DNA of 64,000 nt. Source: Apoderus coryli (taxonomy: Eukaryota > Arthropoda > Insecta > Coleoptera > Attelabidae). How positions within the stretch are numbered: position 1 is the stretch's first letter; every line of letters begins with the position of its first letter. Below the pieces are notes generated by a model. The model worked only from the letters and a program-made list of their open reading frames with translations. It ran no database searches and was not told the DNA's origin. Below, in pieces: positions 32,301 through 42,800 of this stretch. The stretch lies in the NCBI GenBank assembly GCA_911728435.2, contig OU452204.1, positions 3,100,001 through 3,164,000 on the forward strand, read 5' to 3'. The translations under genes were made by a program, and so were the position numbers.

Positions 32301-33353
32301 TACACTACAAATTATTGGGTACCTAATTCTAACAAATTCTGAAAGTTAAAACTTAAAAATAATAAAATAGATACAAATTTTTAACATTTAGTAACATATT
32401 CATAATTCTTAAAAATTAACAACAAAAAAAGACCTATACCATATACCTATTTACTATAGCTACAAAAAATGCTCAAAATGTTGGCCGTTATTTTCAATAC
32501 ACAGATGAATTCTTTTTTCAAATGAATGTCTGACATTTTTTTTTAATCTTTATTTAACACACATTTTACAATAATCAAATACATATAAGTTCTTTAATCA
32601 GTGTTTGTAAACACTGGTCTCAAGAACAGCTTTTTTATAGACCTATCAACGGTGCTAATAATTTAAATAGAAATAGAAAGAAAAGAGCGGAAAAATGGCC
32701 TCAAGGTACAATTCCCCCCGGGCCAAAACAGCTTTTCAATAGTTTATTAAAAATTGGCCGAGAAACAGCTGACCTAACCTCAGCCGGCAAGTGGTTATAC
32801 GTACTAGATGCTTGAGTTATCAGACTATTCAAACCCCTATTGGTTCTTACATTGGGCTGATATATATTGTGACGGAATCTCTTAGTAAAAGGGCTATCCC
32901 AATTATGATTGTGATCGTTTTTTCTTACCTTTGCTAAACAGCGTAATAACCCGCAAATCCATCGAAAGTGGGACACCTTGTACAGGACAACCGCTAAGAT
33001 TAATATAAATATTTACAAAAATTGTTCATTTTATTAAAATCTTTTCCAATATCTTATAAAACTAAATCTAATTAAAACTGTGTTTCTTAAAATGTTAATT
33101 ATTAGAATATGCTTATTAATAAAATCATCGATATCATTATGTATTTTTTGCTTTTGTTGCAGATTTCTTCGTTGATTTTCTAAACTATCCGTACCATCAA
33201 CATGATCCGCACGACAAAACGTTGATTCTCAAATTTGTACCGGTAATGAAGAAACTTTTAGATCCATTCCATAAGAAATTCCATAAGGACTTCCATCATA
33301 ATGGACATGAAAATCACAATGGATACGAAAATGACCACGGCAAATCTTACTAA
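23350..33353 (+). CDS. Small secreted His-rich protein; two exons, 9.8 kb intron full of transposons
   Basis: Exon 1 is 23350-23404: MLKILIVVSCIVLTTAYP, a textbook signal peptide, ending in phase 1 at a consensus GTAAGT donor. Exon 2 is 33163-33353, preceded by a pyrimidine-rich CTTTTGTTGCAG acceptor, and joins exactly in frame (YP then YFFVDFLNYPYHQHD). The product is 81 residues. The mature part has a PVMKKLLDPFHKKFHKDFH segment and a His/Asn/Gly/Glu-rich tail (GHENHNGYENDHG) ending KSY. Such short secreted His-rich proteins occur among insect haemolymph, cuticle and gland products and may bind metal; I know no named homologue. AATAAA lies at 33391. The intron holds the 23502-27227 and 27294-31719 stacks and LINE debris. 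Splicing is inferred from sequence only. Confidence 0.7.
24662..25737 (-). pseudogene. DD41D-type transposase, frameshifted, third Asp lost
   Basis: Minus-strand pieces in order: an N-terminal helix-turn-helix region (ALRYPHRVHQSWRVFQRLA; RRRPARTEDAVINVLAYV; SIREMARDLDLSYGTIQRIL) at 25281-25679; a middle (NVWCGIINGMLIGPHIFEG) at 24999-25232; and a catalytic end (IQLDGCPAHFSLRVRNFL, WPARSPDLT) at 24878-25060, finishing NDGKQFEHL at 24662. QQDG has become QLDG. The third Asp position reads Asn after an in-frame TAA (SPDLT-stop-LN). At least two frameshifts are needed to join the pieces, so it is inactive. Confidence 0.85.
25965..26318. mobile_element. 350-base insertion in the right terminal repeat
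   Basis: Comparison of the two arms of the 23686-26931 element shows this block only in the right arm. It begins near TTACCATTAGGAATACAG and ends with CTCGTATTATTATTATATTATTA. The TTA-rich end resembles the tails of LINE or SINE insertions in this window. No protein recognised. Confidence 0.5.
28222..28680 (+). pseudogene. DD41D-type transposase, N-terminus joined to C-terminal scrap
   Basis: From ATG 28222, frames give a helix-turn-helix region: MHYHLWTR, GNALETRRLYTE then FPQRITSEICESIHRR, then AGTVKRSGGTGSPKTARTVE and LLNMVEKTPGTSTRKIAEV. It then jumps to a degenerate NRWIGRGGPH-like end in shifted frames, so the catalytic core is deleted. A fossil that could not make transposase. Confidence 0.7.
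29539..29772 (-). pseudogene. piggyBac transposase C-terminal Cys-rich domain
   Basis: 78 codons ending in a zinc-binding domain: TTCYIICPSNKRRMTSLYC, then CLRAFCAEHHARFCVTCD. This is the C-terminal cross-brace finger that binds piggyBac termini. The preceding catalytic DDD domain is absent. Upstream residues (LISVIIKIPLGNTNDEHFPEK) belong to the family's linker. Confidence 0.75.
30154..30528 (-). pseudogene. piggyBac transposase N-terminal acidic domain
   Basis: 124 codons from ATG 30528 (MARKWEDIRPLAQAEILLDL) with a strongly acidic, Ser-rich stretch (EEVSTDSDTEDNLENC; GSEYESDFSNAENTD), then a Lys-rich patch (QQKKKTKIRV). Acidic disordered N-termini of this type are usual in piggyBac transposases. 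It ends without reaching the dimerisation and RNase-H-like core. Confidence 0.6.
31725..32455. other. Intron sequence, nothing recognised
   Basis: AT-rich; the 71-codon frame at 32111-32326 has no motif. Confidence 0.4.
32457..32532 (-). pseudogene. Transposase C-terminal scrap (DD41D-type)
   Basis: The minus strand reads HSFEKRIHLCIENNGQHFEHFL followed by stop (first 20 residues of the motif being HSFEKRIHLCIENNGQHFEH), the conserved end of the transposase family seen elsewhere in this window. A LINE fragment begins just above it. Confidence 0.65.
32540..32985 (-). pseudogene. LINE 3' fragment (reverse transcriptase C-terminus)
   Basis: The minus-strand frame at 32701-32976 encodes DSPFTKRFRHNIYQPNVR, NRGLNSLITQASSTYNHLPAEVR, with first 20 residues of that stretch the usual C-terminal signature 'R......LN.L...S..YN.LP..VR'. 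The 3' UTR runs down to a poly(A)-like tract (T8 on the plus strand near 32540). 5' truncated. Confidence 0.65.
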
Positions 33354-33390
33354 ACAAATGAAACAATGCTCAATATAAGTAATTTGATTC

Positions 33391-33396
33391 AATAAA
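33391..33396 (+). terminator. Polyadenylation signal of the small secreted-protein gene
   Basis: AATAAA 38 bases after the TAA of exon 2. Confidence 0.7.
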
Positions 33397-33479
33397 TTTC
33401 AAATTAAAGTGTTTTTGAAATTAAAATTGAAAAAACAAATCTCTTGTTTTATTATCTTTACATCATCATCAGCATTCAC

Positions 33480-34040
33480 TCGCTAACGAGTATAAATTAC
33501 TCCAACTCAGGGATTTCTGTTGTAAACTCTAAGATGGCTAAACAGACCGATCCTCGAGCCGCAAACCTTGTCACAAAATTGATACACCCAATCACCACCA
33601 TTTACCGGCTGTTGGAAGTGCGCTGCCCCTTTCGGTGCTGTCTCTTTGCATCCTTATGTCGTCGACGCTTCTCTTCAAAAACTTGATGACCATCGTAAAT
33701 GGTACGCCTTCATCTCGGTCGATCGTTCGCGATCTGCTCCCAGTTGTTCTTCACATCTAAGCCACACTTCTACATGTTGGTCTTAAGAACATCCTTGTAC
33801 CTCTTTTGCTGCCCTCCCTGATATCGTGAGCCGATCTTAAGCTGTGAATAAAGGATTCTCTTGGGAAGGGGTTCCGTTGGCATACGGATTACGTGGCCAG
33901 TCCAACGCAGCTGGTGCCTCACAATCATCGCCTCAATGCTAGTTGATTCAGCTTCCTCCACAACGATGATGTTTGTTCGTCGGTGCTGCCATTTGATTCC
34001 GAGAATTCTTCTAAGACATCGTTGATGTTACTTCTCTAGG
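33480..34040 (-). pseudogene. RTE-type LINE C-terminal fragment
   Basis: The minus strand reads ILGIKWQHRRTNIIVVEEAE, then STSIEAMIVRHQLRWTGHVI, RMPTEPLPKRILYSQL and GGQQKRYKDVLK. This is the well-known tail of RTE-clade reverse transcriptases ('LRW.GHV.RM', 'GGQ.KRYKD.LK'). Beyond the stop at 33770 further family residues appear in other frames (CGLDVKNNWEQIANDRPR). ATG/ATC microsatellite sequence at 33460 marks the tail. It lies just after the host gene's polyadenylation signal. Confidence 0.75.
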
Positions 34041-34286
34041 GTTTTTAAATGTTTATACACTGTATGAAATTGAAATATCCATTGAATAATATACAGGGTG
34101 TCAAACTTTGATTTTTAAGAAACATTTTTTTTTTTTTATTTATTTGTAAAACAGATACAGGCGTACACCCAATTACACTGTTTTGTGTAAAGTTTAACCT
34201 AAACTTAAACTACTTAAAAAATTAACTTACACTAAGAAACTAGGACTAAATATAAATTGTAGGTACTTAATTACTTAAGTGTATTC

Positions 34287-37083
34287 TCATTTTAAATGAG
34301 TAATTATTTTAGATTTAAATTGGTTGAAATTCTTATAATATATATCACAATGCTCTTGCAATGAGTTAAAATTCCTCATCATCATTGCAGTAGGTGACCC
34401 ATATTGATAGTTAGTTCTCGGAACATTTAGCAGAAATGTTTGATTATTTTTTTTTCTTGTTTTTGTTATTGGGATAGCAAAGTCTTTTGATGCCAATGTT
34501 CTGGAGTCATAGGCCATGTTATGAATTATTTTAAATAAATACAATGTACTTGACAATATTCTTCTGTTAAATAGAGAAATTAGATTTTAATTGCTGAGGT
34601 TGCCAGGTAGTTTGAGGTATGGTCTTTTTGGAGAGTAAAATCAGATAGACGAATAAATTTTTTCTGTATTTTTTCTATCATTACTATATATTTTGTATAT
34701 AGAGGTGACCATACTGTGTTACAGTATTCGAGCTTTGATCGCACATTAGCGTTATATAAAACAGTAAGAGTTCTCTGGTTTTAAAAAGATTTACAATTTC
34801 GAAAGTTTTTATAGCACTGATTTGTTATGGAGATGATATGCTCAGAAAATGTAAGCTTAGTATCAAACAGAACGCCGAGATCCCTTACAGAGGCTACATT
34901 CTTTAGTGGTGATTTGCATAAAATATATTCGAATTTCATTGGATTTTTTGAGTAGGTATACGACATGCTTTTACATTTTTTTATGTTTAACAGAAGGAGA
35001 TTTGATTCAGACCAATTTTGGAGGTTACCAAGATCACTTTGGAGTGCAATAGCATCAAGTGGATTTCGAATGATTCTATATATCTTTAAATCATCGGCAA
35101 ATATCGAACATTCACTAAACCTTATAACCTGAGTTATGTCATCTATGAAAATTAAAAATAGAAGAGGACCAAGTGTGCTTCCTTGTGGTTCTCCTGATTT
35201 CGCAATAAGCGTGTCAGAAGTTTTGCCCAGAATTGAGACGTATTGGGGTCTGTCAGTTAAATAGGATTTTATAAATGAACATAATTTATCAGATATTGAA
35301 AAATTTTTGAGTTTATCAAGTAGTATATTGTGGTTAACGGTATCAAAGGCTTTTGCGAAATCAGTGTAAATTGCGTCAACCTGGTCACCACCAGCCAGGA
35401 TATCTGTTGTGAAATTGACAAAATCTAGTAGGTTTCCAGTAGTTGATCTGTTCATACGAAAGCCATGTTGAACATTACTTAAACGGTTTTTTAGATAGTA
35501 GTTCATTTTTTGGCTGAGTATAATTTCAAATAAGATGGCTATGTTCGAAAGTACCGCTATAGGTCTATAATTTGTAATATGTTCTCGGTTTCCATTTTTG
35601 AAAATTGGTGATATTTTTGAAGTTTTAAGAGAGCAAGGAAATATTTGCTTTTTTAATGATAAATTAAATATAACAGTAAGTGGTTTAATTAAAAAATCTT
35701 TACACCCCTTTAGGACGAACCTAGGTATAAGGTCAGAGCCTAAACACCTCTTGTTTTTCAGCTTACCTATAGCTGCGTGTACATCATCTTCCGTAATTGA
35801 CTCTATATTAAAGATCAGTTCATTGTTGTATACGTGATTTTGATGATTGGTTGGTACAACAGGATCAACATAAACGCTTTCGGAATAACTAGCAAATGCT
35901 TGACAAATCTGCTCTGTTCCAACGAACTTCTCATCTTCAAAGGTCATTTCTAATGGAATGTCAGAACAATATTTTTTTTTGACTTTATGAAATGCCAAAA
36001 TTTTGTCGGGTTACCTGTAAAAACTGCTCAAAACTAGCACAATAAGCTTTCTTTATATCACGTTTTATTTTGGATCTTAAGTATTTGAAATCTTCTAAGC
36101 ACTGGTTTAATTTAGTTTTTTTGTACAATTTCAGATTTCTTTCCTTTGATTTTATATCTTTTATTATCTCAGGAGTGAACCAGGGCGTGTATTTTCTTTT
36201 TTTCTCCTTTATAAAAGGAACACATTTTTCAAAAATCGCATGGATTTTAAGATAGAATTCATTTAACGCATCGTTGGGATCAACATGCAATTCCAGAGAA
36301 CTCCAATCTTCTAGTTTTACATATTTGTATAAATCAAGGAAATTTGCCCTACGAAAATTATATGATATTGAACCATTGGGTTGACAGCAAGTGATATTTT
36401 TATTTAGAAGCAGGTTAATATTTAAGGCTGGATGATAATTATCCTCAGTAATTAGTGGATCTAGATCCTTTCTTACTATACATTGTGAATCTGAAACTAT
36501 TAGGTCTAGAATTGCGTTTCGGTTATTTGGAATGTTATTGTATTGTATTGACTGTATCAAATTACAAAAATTAGTAAATCTATTTGTAAGAGTGTTGTTT
36601 GCAGAATTTATATTAAAATCACCCATGATAATATAATTGTTATTAGTATTAGTAAGTCTTAGTTCTAGGAAACTGAATAATTCATCATAATGTAAAATAT
36701 TCGTCGCAGGTGGTATATATATTACAAAAATCTCAAGAGAACTAGAAATGAAATTGATTTTTACACTAACTAATTCAATATTAAAAATGGCTGGTATATT
36801 ATTAATCCTAAACTGAAGGATATTTCTTATTTACAGCACAGAGAACACCACCTCCTCTAGTCTTACCCCTTTGAGTTGAGTCCCTATCACTTCGAAATAC
36901 TTCAAAATCTTCATTAAAAAGTTTTCTGTCAGTTATACCCTGGTGTAGCCATGTTTCGGTTAGTGTGATTATATCATAGTTTGATGCTGCGACATGCATG
37001 TATAACTCAGTTGTCTTCGTTCGCAGTCCTCTCACATTTTGATGGTATAAATTTATTTTATTTGATCTTGTAGTATTAGCCAT
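34287..37083 (-). pseudogene. LINE ORF2: endonuclease and reverse transcriptase, frameshifted
   Basis: Starts MANTTRSNKINLYHQNVRGL (EEP endonuclease; TLTETWLH, GGGVLCAVN). Frame changes near 36820; the next segment has NNNYIIMGDFN, the endonuclease catalytic box, and runs to about 35990, where the frame changes again. The reverse transcriptase follows: LGSDLIPRFVLKGC, NYRPIAVLSN, QHGFRMNRSTTGN, TDFAKAFDTVNH, GEPQGSTLGPLLFLIFIDD and the active-site SIFADDLKIY. A stop at 34781 and one more frameshift precede the C-terminal tail (34287-34556, TKTRKKNNQTFLLNVPRTNY). All key boxes survive, so it is recently dead. Confidence 0.9.
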
Positions 37084-37088
37084 ACATA

Positions 37089-39175
37089 CAGGGTGGTCCA
37101 ACGAAAAGTTTGCACCTAGCTTTTCTCTTTTTTTTGTAGTCGAATGCGAAAATGCTCGGACACGTCGATTTTGCTTTTGAGGGGGACACATTTTAAACAT
37201 ATTTTTCGATCTGCGCCTTTAACCCCCTAGCGGGGGTGAGTAACAACCCTAAAATTTTAAATGGAAAGAGGGGTCTAATGACATATCATTTGAAAGGACA
37301 CAAAATTGTCTTTCTAATGATACCCTATTTGTCGAATTTTACTAAAACAGTTAATACGAAAACGACTTTAAAGACATTAAGCCGATAATTTTGGTATTAA
37401 TGAGAAATACAAATAAGTTTTAATTATTGCGAGTGAAAACACCTGCAATCGTTAGTACATTCCAATGTTTGTTAGTTTTAACATTGCTTTGTAAAAAAAG
37501 TAAACAAGCTGTTAAATTGATTTATTAAAACGTTACATTAACAAATGTTGAAAATGTGACCCATTTGATTCCATACAATAATACAGATTTTGTTCAAATC
37601 TATTTCTAACATTTTGTAGCATATCAGGTGTTATGTTTCTGCACTCTTCTGTAATGCGTTGGCGAAGATCTTCTATGGACTCGGGCTTCGTGGCAAAACA
37701 TTTATTTTTTAAGTGCCCCCAAAGAAAAAAGTCTAAAGGCGATAAATCCGGTGACCTGGCAGGCCATTCAATTGGGCCCCTCCTTCCAATCCACCGTCCA
37801 GGGAACCGGTCATCTAAGAACTGTCTTACAGGAGCCACATAGTGCGGAGGTGCTCCATCTTGCTGGAAATAAAGCCGATCAGCAGTATGATTTTGGTCAT
37901 CTTCTATTATTTGTGTTATTAAAGGATCAATTGTGTCTTCAAGCATGTTTAGGTACACTTCACCAGTTAAATTTCCAGGAATAAAAAGTGGTCCTATAAT
38001 ATGATTTCCTAATATGCCACACCAGACGTTTATTTTTTGAGGATACTGGGTATGAACCTCACGGAATAAATGTGGGTTACTGTCATCCCAGTAACGGCAA
38101 TTGTGCCTATTTACAGCTCCATTCAAATAAAATGTGCATTCGTCGGAAAAACAAATGTTAAATAATAATTGCGGATCTTCAATTAAACGCTGGCTCATTG
38201 CTTCACAAAATTGCAGCCTTCTATCAGGATCATCCTCATTTAGTTCCTGTACTAATTTGATTTTGTACGGATGAAATTTGTACGCTTTTAAAATTCGTAT
38301 TATGGACGAACGGGAGACACCTGAGGCTTCAGCTAGTTGACGGGTACTTTGACTATGATCCATTTCAACATGCCCTAAAACAGCGACTTCCACAGCTTCA
38401 TTTCTGATCGGTTTCTGCGGCTGGTGTTTTACATTACAGACAGATCCGGTATCTACAAACTTTTTAACTAACTTGCCAACGTACACATCATTCACATTTT
38501 TATCGGGATGTCTCTCATTAAATAAGCGAGCCGTAAGTCTAGCACTACTATTATTTTGAAAATAAAGTTTAACAATTTCAACTCGTTCTAGAATGGAATA
38601 AATCATTTTGTACGGTAAAAGTAAAATAACTTGAGAAGCAACCAAACTGAATCAATGAAAAGACTAAAATAAACGGTGTAAATTCTTTTCCTACACGTAT
38701 CTGCAGTTTTTATTTCAACAAAAAACGCAAACGATTAGTGAGGAATTTAGTTCTGATAAATAAGATAGTGTTTTTGAAATCCCGTTTTTCTTCAAAGTAA
38801 ATAATTTAGAAATGATTGTAGTTGTTTTCAGTCGTAATAATTAAAACTTATTTGTATTTCTCATTAATACCAAAATTATCGGCTTAATGTCTTTAAAGTC
38901 GTTTTCGTATTAACTGTTTTAGTAAAATTCGACAAATAGGGTATCATTAGAAAGACAATTTTGTGTCCTTTCAAATGATATGTCATTAGACCCCTCTTTC
39001 CATTTAAAATTTTAGGGTTGTTACTCACCCCCGCTAGGGGGTTAAAGGCGCAGATCGAAAAATATGTTTAAAATGTGTCCCCCTCAAAAGCAAAATCGAC
39101 GTGTCCGAGCATTTTCGCATTCGACTACAAAAAAAAGAGAAAAGCTAGGTGCAAACTTTTCGTTGGACCACCCTG
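37089..39175 (-). mobile_element. Apparently intact DD41D transposon, about 360 bp TIRs, TA target
   Basis: Tips CAGGGTGGTCCAACGAAAAG (37089) and its exact complement at 39175; TA flanks both (37087-37088, 39176-39177). The arms 37089-37450 and about 38840-39175 appear identical over almost their entire length, including CCCTAGCGGGGGTGAG and ATACCAAAATTATCGGC blocks. The single transposase frame is open. It lies between ORF1 and ORF2 of the LINE. Intact frame plus matching arms make this the best candidate for a recently active element. Confidence 0.9.
37533..38606 (-). CDS. DD41D transposase (IS630-Tc1-mariner superfamily), intact
   Basis: 357 residues from ATG 38606 (MIYSILERVEIVKLYFQ); the frame is open 13 codons further upstream, but only through a TTG. 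Residues 1-130 hold two helix-turn-helix units (SARLTARLFNERHP; STRQLAEASGVSRSSIIRIL). The catalytic core has ICFSDECTFYL (Asp 1), YFQQDGAPPHY (Asp 2) and SPDLSPLDFFLWG (Asp 3), with 41 residues between Asp 2 and Asp 3. NVWCGILGNHIIGP lies between. It ends NGSHFQHLLM. The enzyme would cut at the TIR tips and insert at TA. There are no stops or frameshifts. It differs clearly from the mariner at 14605 and from the E-type copy at 54123. Confidence 0.92.
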   Translation of the reverse strand: MIYSILERVEIVKLYFQNNSSARLTARLFNERHPDKNVNDVYVGKLVKKFVDTGSVCNVKHQPQKPIRNEAVEVAVLGHVEMDHSQSTRQLAEASGVSRSSIIRILKAYKFHPYKIKLVQELNEDDPDRRLQFCEAMSQRLIEDPQLLFNICFSDECTFYLNGAVNRHNCRYWDDSNPHLFREVHTQYPQKINVWCGILGNHIIGPLFIPGNLTGEVYLNMLEDTIDPLITQIIEDDQNHTADRLYFQQDGAPPHYVAPVRQFLDDRFPGRWIGRRGPIEWPARSPDLSPLDFFLWGHLKNKCFATKPESIEDLRQRITEECRNITPDMLQNVRNRFEQNLYYCMESNGSHFQHLLM

Positions 39176-39506
39176 TATACAATCAACCACACAAAAAAAA
39201 CAATAATAATAACGTATATTAGTTTAGTATTACGTACGGTTTAAAAACAAAAATATACCTACATATACGTTTAAAACAAAAAACAACATTAACTATTATT
39301 TGAGCTGTAAGAAAAATTCACTTTTTTAGCCTATTGATAAACTAGTTCGATGATTTTGAATTTTGTCTGACTCTCTCCGAAGAGCGTGGTAGTATATCTG
39401 TTGATCCTGCGCCTACTGATGCTGGTTTTGGTATTTTTAAGGGTTGTTCTAAGTGATCCTCAACCAGATTCTTACGTTTTCGATCTTCAATCTGCTTTAC
39501 GATTTG

Positions 39507-39766
39507 TGTTGGGGAACAAGAAGAACTACCCGTTCTAAATGAAACACCCGGTTCGTTTAATTAAACAATAGTTTACTCGGTGTACATTCAAATAAGAACA
39601 CTTTTAGATACAGAAGAATTAATAATATATAAACTAAGAACGAAACTAAATTTAACAACTCATCGTTCTGACAGCAAGTGACAACTCTGTCTCAAAAATT
39701 GATTGTTTACGACTTGTGCCAGAAATCTAATAATGTGTATAACAAACACAGTGGGTTTTCATAACA
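39507..39766 (-). repeat. 3' LTR of the BEL/Pao element
   Basis: 260 bases, TG...CA ends, direct repeat of 45409-45668; one difference seen. Confidence 0.95.
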
Positions 39767-39860
39767 TTCTCCCACCTGAGAAACTGAACTATCTGAAGTT
39801 TCTCACAAACAAGAAAATACAAAAATGCTAAAGACATATTGAATCTAACAAAGTCTTATC

Positions 39861-42800
39861 CTAATCCTTAAATCTACGCGGTAATTTAATGACTCTACCA
39901 GAACGAGTAGTTTTACATTCGGGTACTCTGCTTTCGCGAAACGGATTCACTTTTCCCGGAACACTCGAATCACACCGCGAATCACTGTAGTCATACTCTT
40001 CATCCACAGTAGCAGCTTTCGCAGCACCGCATACGTCATCTGCTGACTGACCTTCCGTTGATGTTCCTTGCATTTCGAGCGGAAAAACACGTTGGATAGG
40101 CCTCAGTAACTGACCCTTCGTCGTTCGTACACGTACCAAGCGAACACATCCGTCTTTGCCTGTGAGTAATTCAACCACCTGACCCATAGGCCAATCTACT
40201 CGCTTATCTTTATCGTTTCCTATGAGCACAATTTCGCCCAAGGTAACGTTACGTGACGCCCTTGAACTAGTTACTGACTGTAGTTGCCCAAGATACTCGT
40301 TACGAAAACGTATTCGCAAGTCATCCCGTAGTTTTTGTAAATTTTTAACCGATTTACTTAACGAATGTTTATCAATCGCATCGCAGTCTGGTACACCACT
40401 ATTTGTTAACTCGCGTAAAAACATATTAGGGGTTAATGTGATCAAGTCATTCGCGTCGTTAGTTTGGTAAGTCAAAGGCCGAGAGTTTATAACAGATTCA
40501 CAGTCGCAAAGGATAGTCAATAGATCCTCATAAGTAAGACATGCACGCCCCAACATTTTGCGAAGAAGCTGCTTCATAAGACCTACCAGACGCTCGAAAA
40601 ACCCGCCCCACCAGGCAGCCGTTGGTGGGTTAAAACGCCATATAATCCTTTCAACCGAACAATTATCTATAATATCTTCCCAGTTTAACATTGCGAACGC
40701 GTTGTCTGTACCCACAAAATTAGTCCCATTGTCACTAAACATAATTTTTGGACGACCACGCCGAGCTATAAAGCGTCTCAAAGCTTTCATGAAATGTTCG
40801 GTGGACAAGGAGGTAGCAAGTTCCAAATGCACCGCACGATATACCGCACAAGTAAATAAACATGCCCACACCTTCTGCCCTGTCTTTAAATAAAGTGGTC
40901 CCGCGAAATCCACGCCAGAGACCTCGAATGCCACTGCGTGACGTACACGATCCAGGGGCAAAGGTGGGCTTTTCATTACAAAAGGTTTGCTTCTATAACG
41001 TCGACATACCGTACAGTCACCGATGACACTCCGTATGTAACGTCTACCACCCAAAATCCAATAGTTCTCTCTCAACGCACTCAATAGTCCCTGCACACCG
41101 ACATGACACAACTTTTGATGCATTGACAAGACTAACTTTTGCGTAACTAAATGTTTTGCGGGTAAAATAATCGGTAATCGAAAGTTTTCCAGGTCTTGTC
41201 TGTTGGATATACGCGATTTTAGTCGTAACACGCCTAATTGGTCACGAAAAATATCCAAAGTCTTAATCCTTGAATCATTCTCCGAGAAAACTTCATTCTG
41301 TACCACCTTACAAACAAAAAGTTCAGCATAATTCAGTTCCTCCGCTGACAACGGACCACAATGTTTGGAACCCTTATTCTTAGAATAGCCGTTATGAAAA
41401 ACACGAATTATCCAACCCATCATACGAATCATTTTTGAGTACTTTGAAAAATAATTGAGGTGAAAATCATCAGATGTAACATTAATCATACACACGATTC
41501 TCTTTTTCTTCTCCTTGCTTATCTCTTCTTCGTCGACAGCCTGGTCCTCCTGTGGCCAAAATTCTTCACTACGCAGCAGCCACTTAGGCCCCTCCCACCA
41601 TCGAGATTCCAAGAGAGATTTAGCTGAACAGCCGCGAGAGGGCAGATCCGCAGAATCCATAATTCCGGGAACATGTTTCCACGCTGTCACAGGTGTTAAC
41701 GACCTTATCTCTGATACCCTGTTCCAGACAAATGAAGCCCACTCTTCCTGTCTGCGAATCCAGGATAACACCGTTGTGGAATCACTCCAAAAATAACAGT
41801 TCAAGTGTTTATCCAAATTTTTTCGTATCGAAGCAAATAACCGCGCAGCTATGGTGGCACTCAATAGTTCTAGTCGAGGTATGCTGACGTACTTCTTTGG
41901 AGCGACCCTAGACTTTGAAGCAACTAGATATAGAGAAACATCATCACCTCTTTTTACGCGAAGAAAAATAACACAAGCATACGCTTTGATACTGGCATCA
42001 CAGAAAACATGAAGGCTACACTCGTCATTTTCATCAGCGCAGTCTATCCACCTTGGAATCTCGATACCATGCAACTGCTTCAAATCGTCCACCCAGCTAC
42101 AGAATTCTGCTTTTATTTCGTCATCCACTGGCTTATCCCATCCCAAATTATTTTTCCACGTTTTCTGCAATAGAATTTTGGGACATACAGTGATGGGACT
42201 CGTAAATCCGATCGGATCGAATATCTTCTGAGCGACAGATAAAATCATACGCTTTGTCACAAGTGCGCCTTTTATTTCCTCCAAACTGACGATGCAACTT
42301 TTCAAAGCCAATGAATCTCTTCTAGTGTTCCAAACGAGACCTAGGACCGGGACATCACAACCATCGCCGTTATATTGTGTCCTCTCCCACCCTCGAAGAT
42401 CAAACTTTGCCGCAGACATTATATGTATAGAGTCATTGATGAAACCCCTCAACGAAGCTTCATCGGGTAAACTTGTCACACAGTTATCGACATAAAAGGA
42501 CTTTTGCAATCTAGCCACAGTACTCAAAAATGAATTCTCTTGACTTTCAACATATTTTCGATGAGACTGTTCGAGATGATGTTCTATCGTCGCGCCAAGG
42601 AGAAATGGACTGCTATTCACACCAAAGACTACACGTTTGTGTCGATAAACAATCTCGTTTCCATCCGGATCTTTCCACAAAAAACGAAGACAATCTCTAT
42701 CTGCCTCATGTAAACCGATTTGCAAAAATGCCTTCCTTATATCAGCTACCACCCCTATTCTATTCTCACGAAATCTTAATAAAATGTTAGGGATTTCTTC

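Noticed and set aside
34092..34125. CAGGGTGTCAAACTTTG preceded by TA looks like the left tip of another mariner-like element into which the LINE inserted.
   Set aside because: No inverted partner was found beyond 46370 or elsewhere, so an element cannot be delimited.
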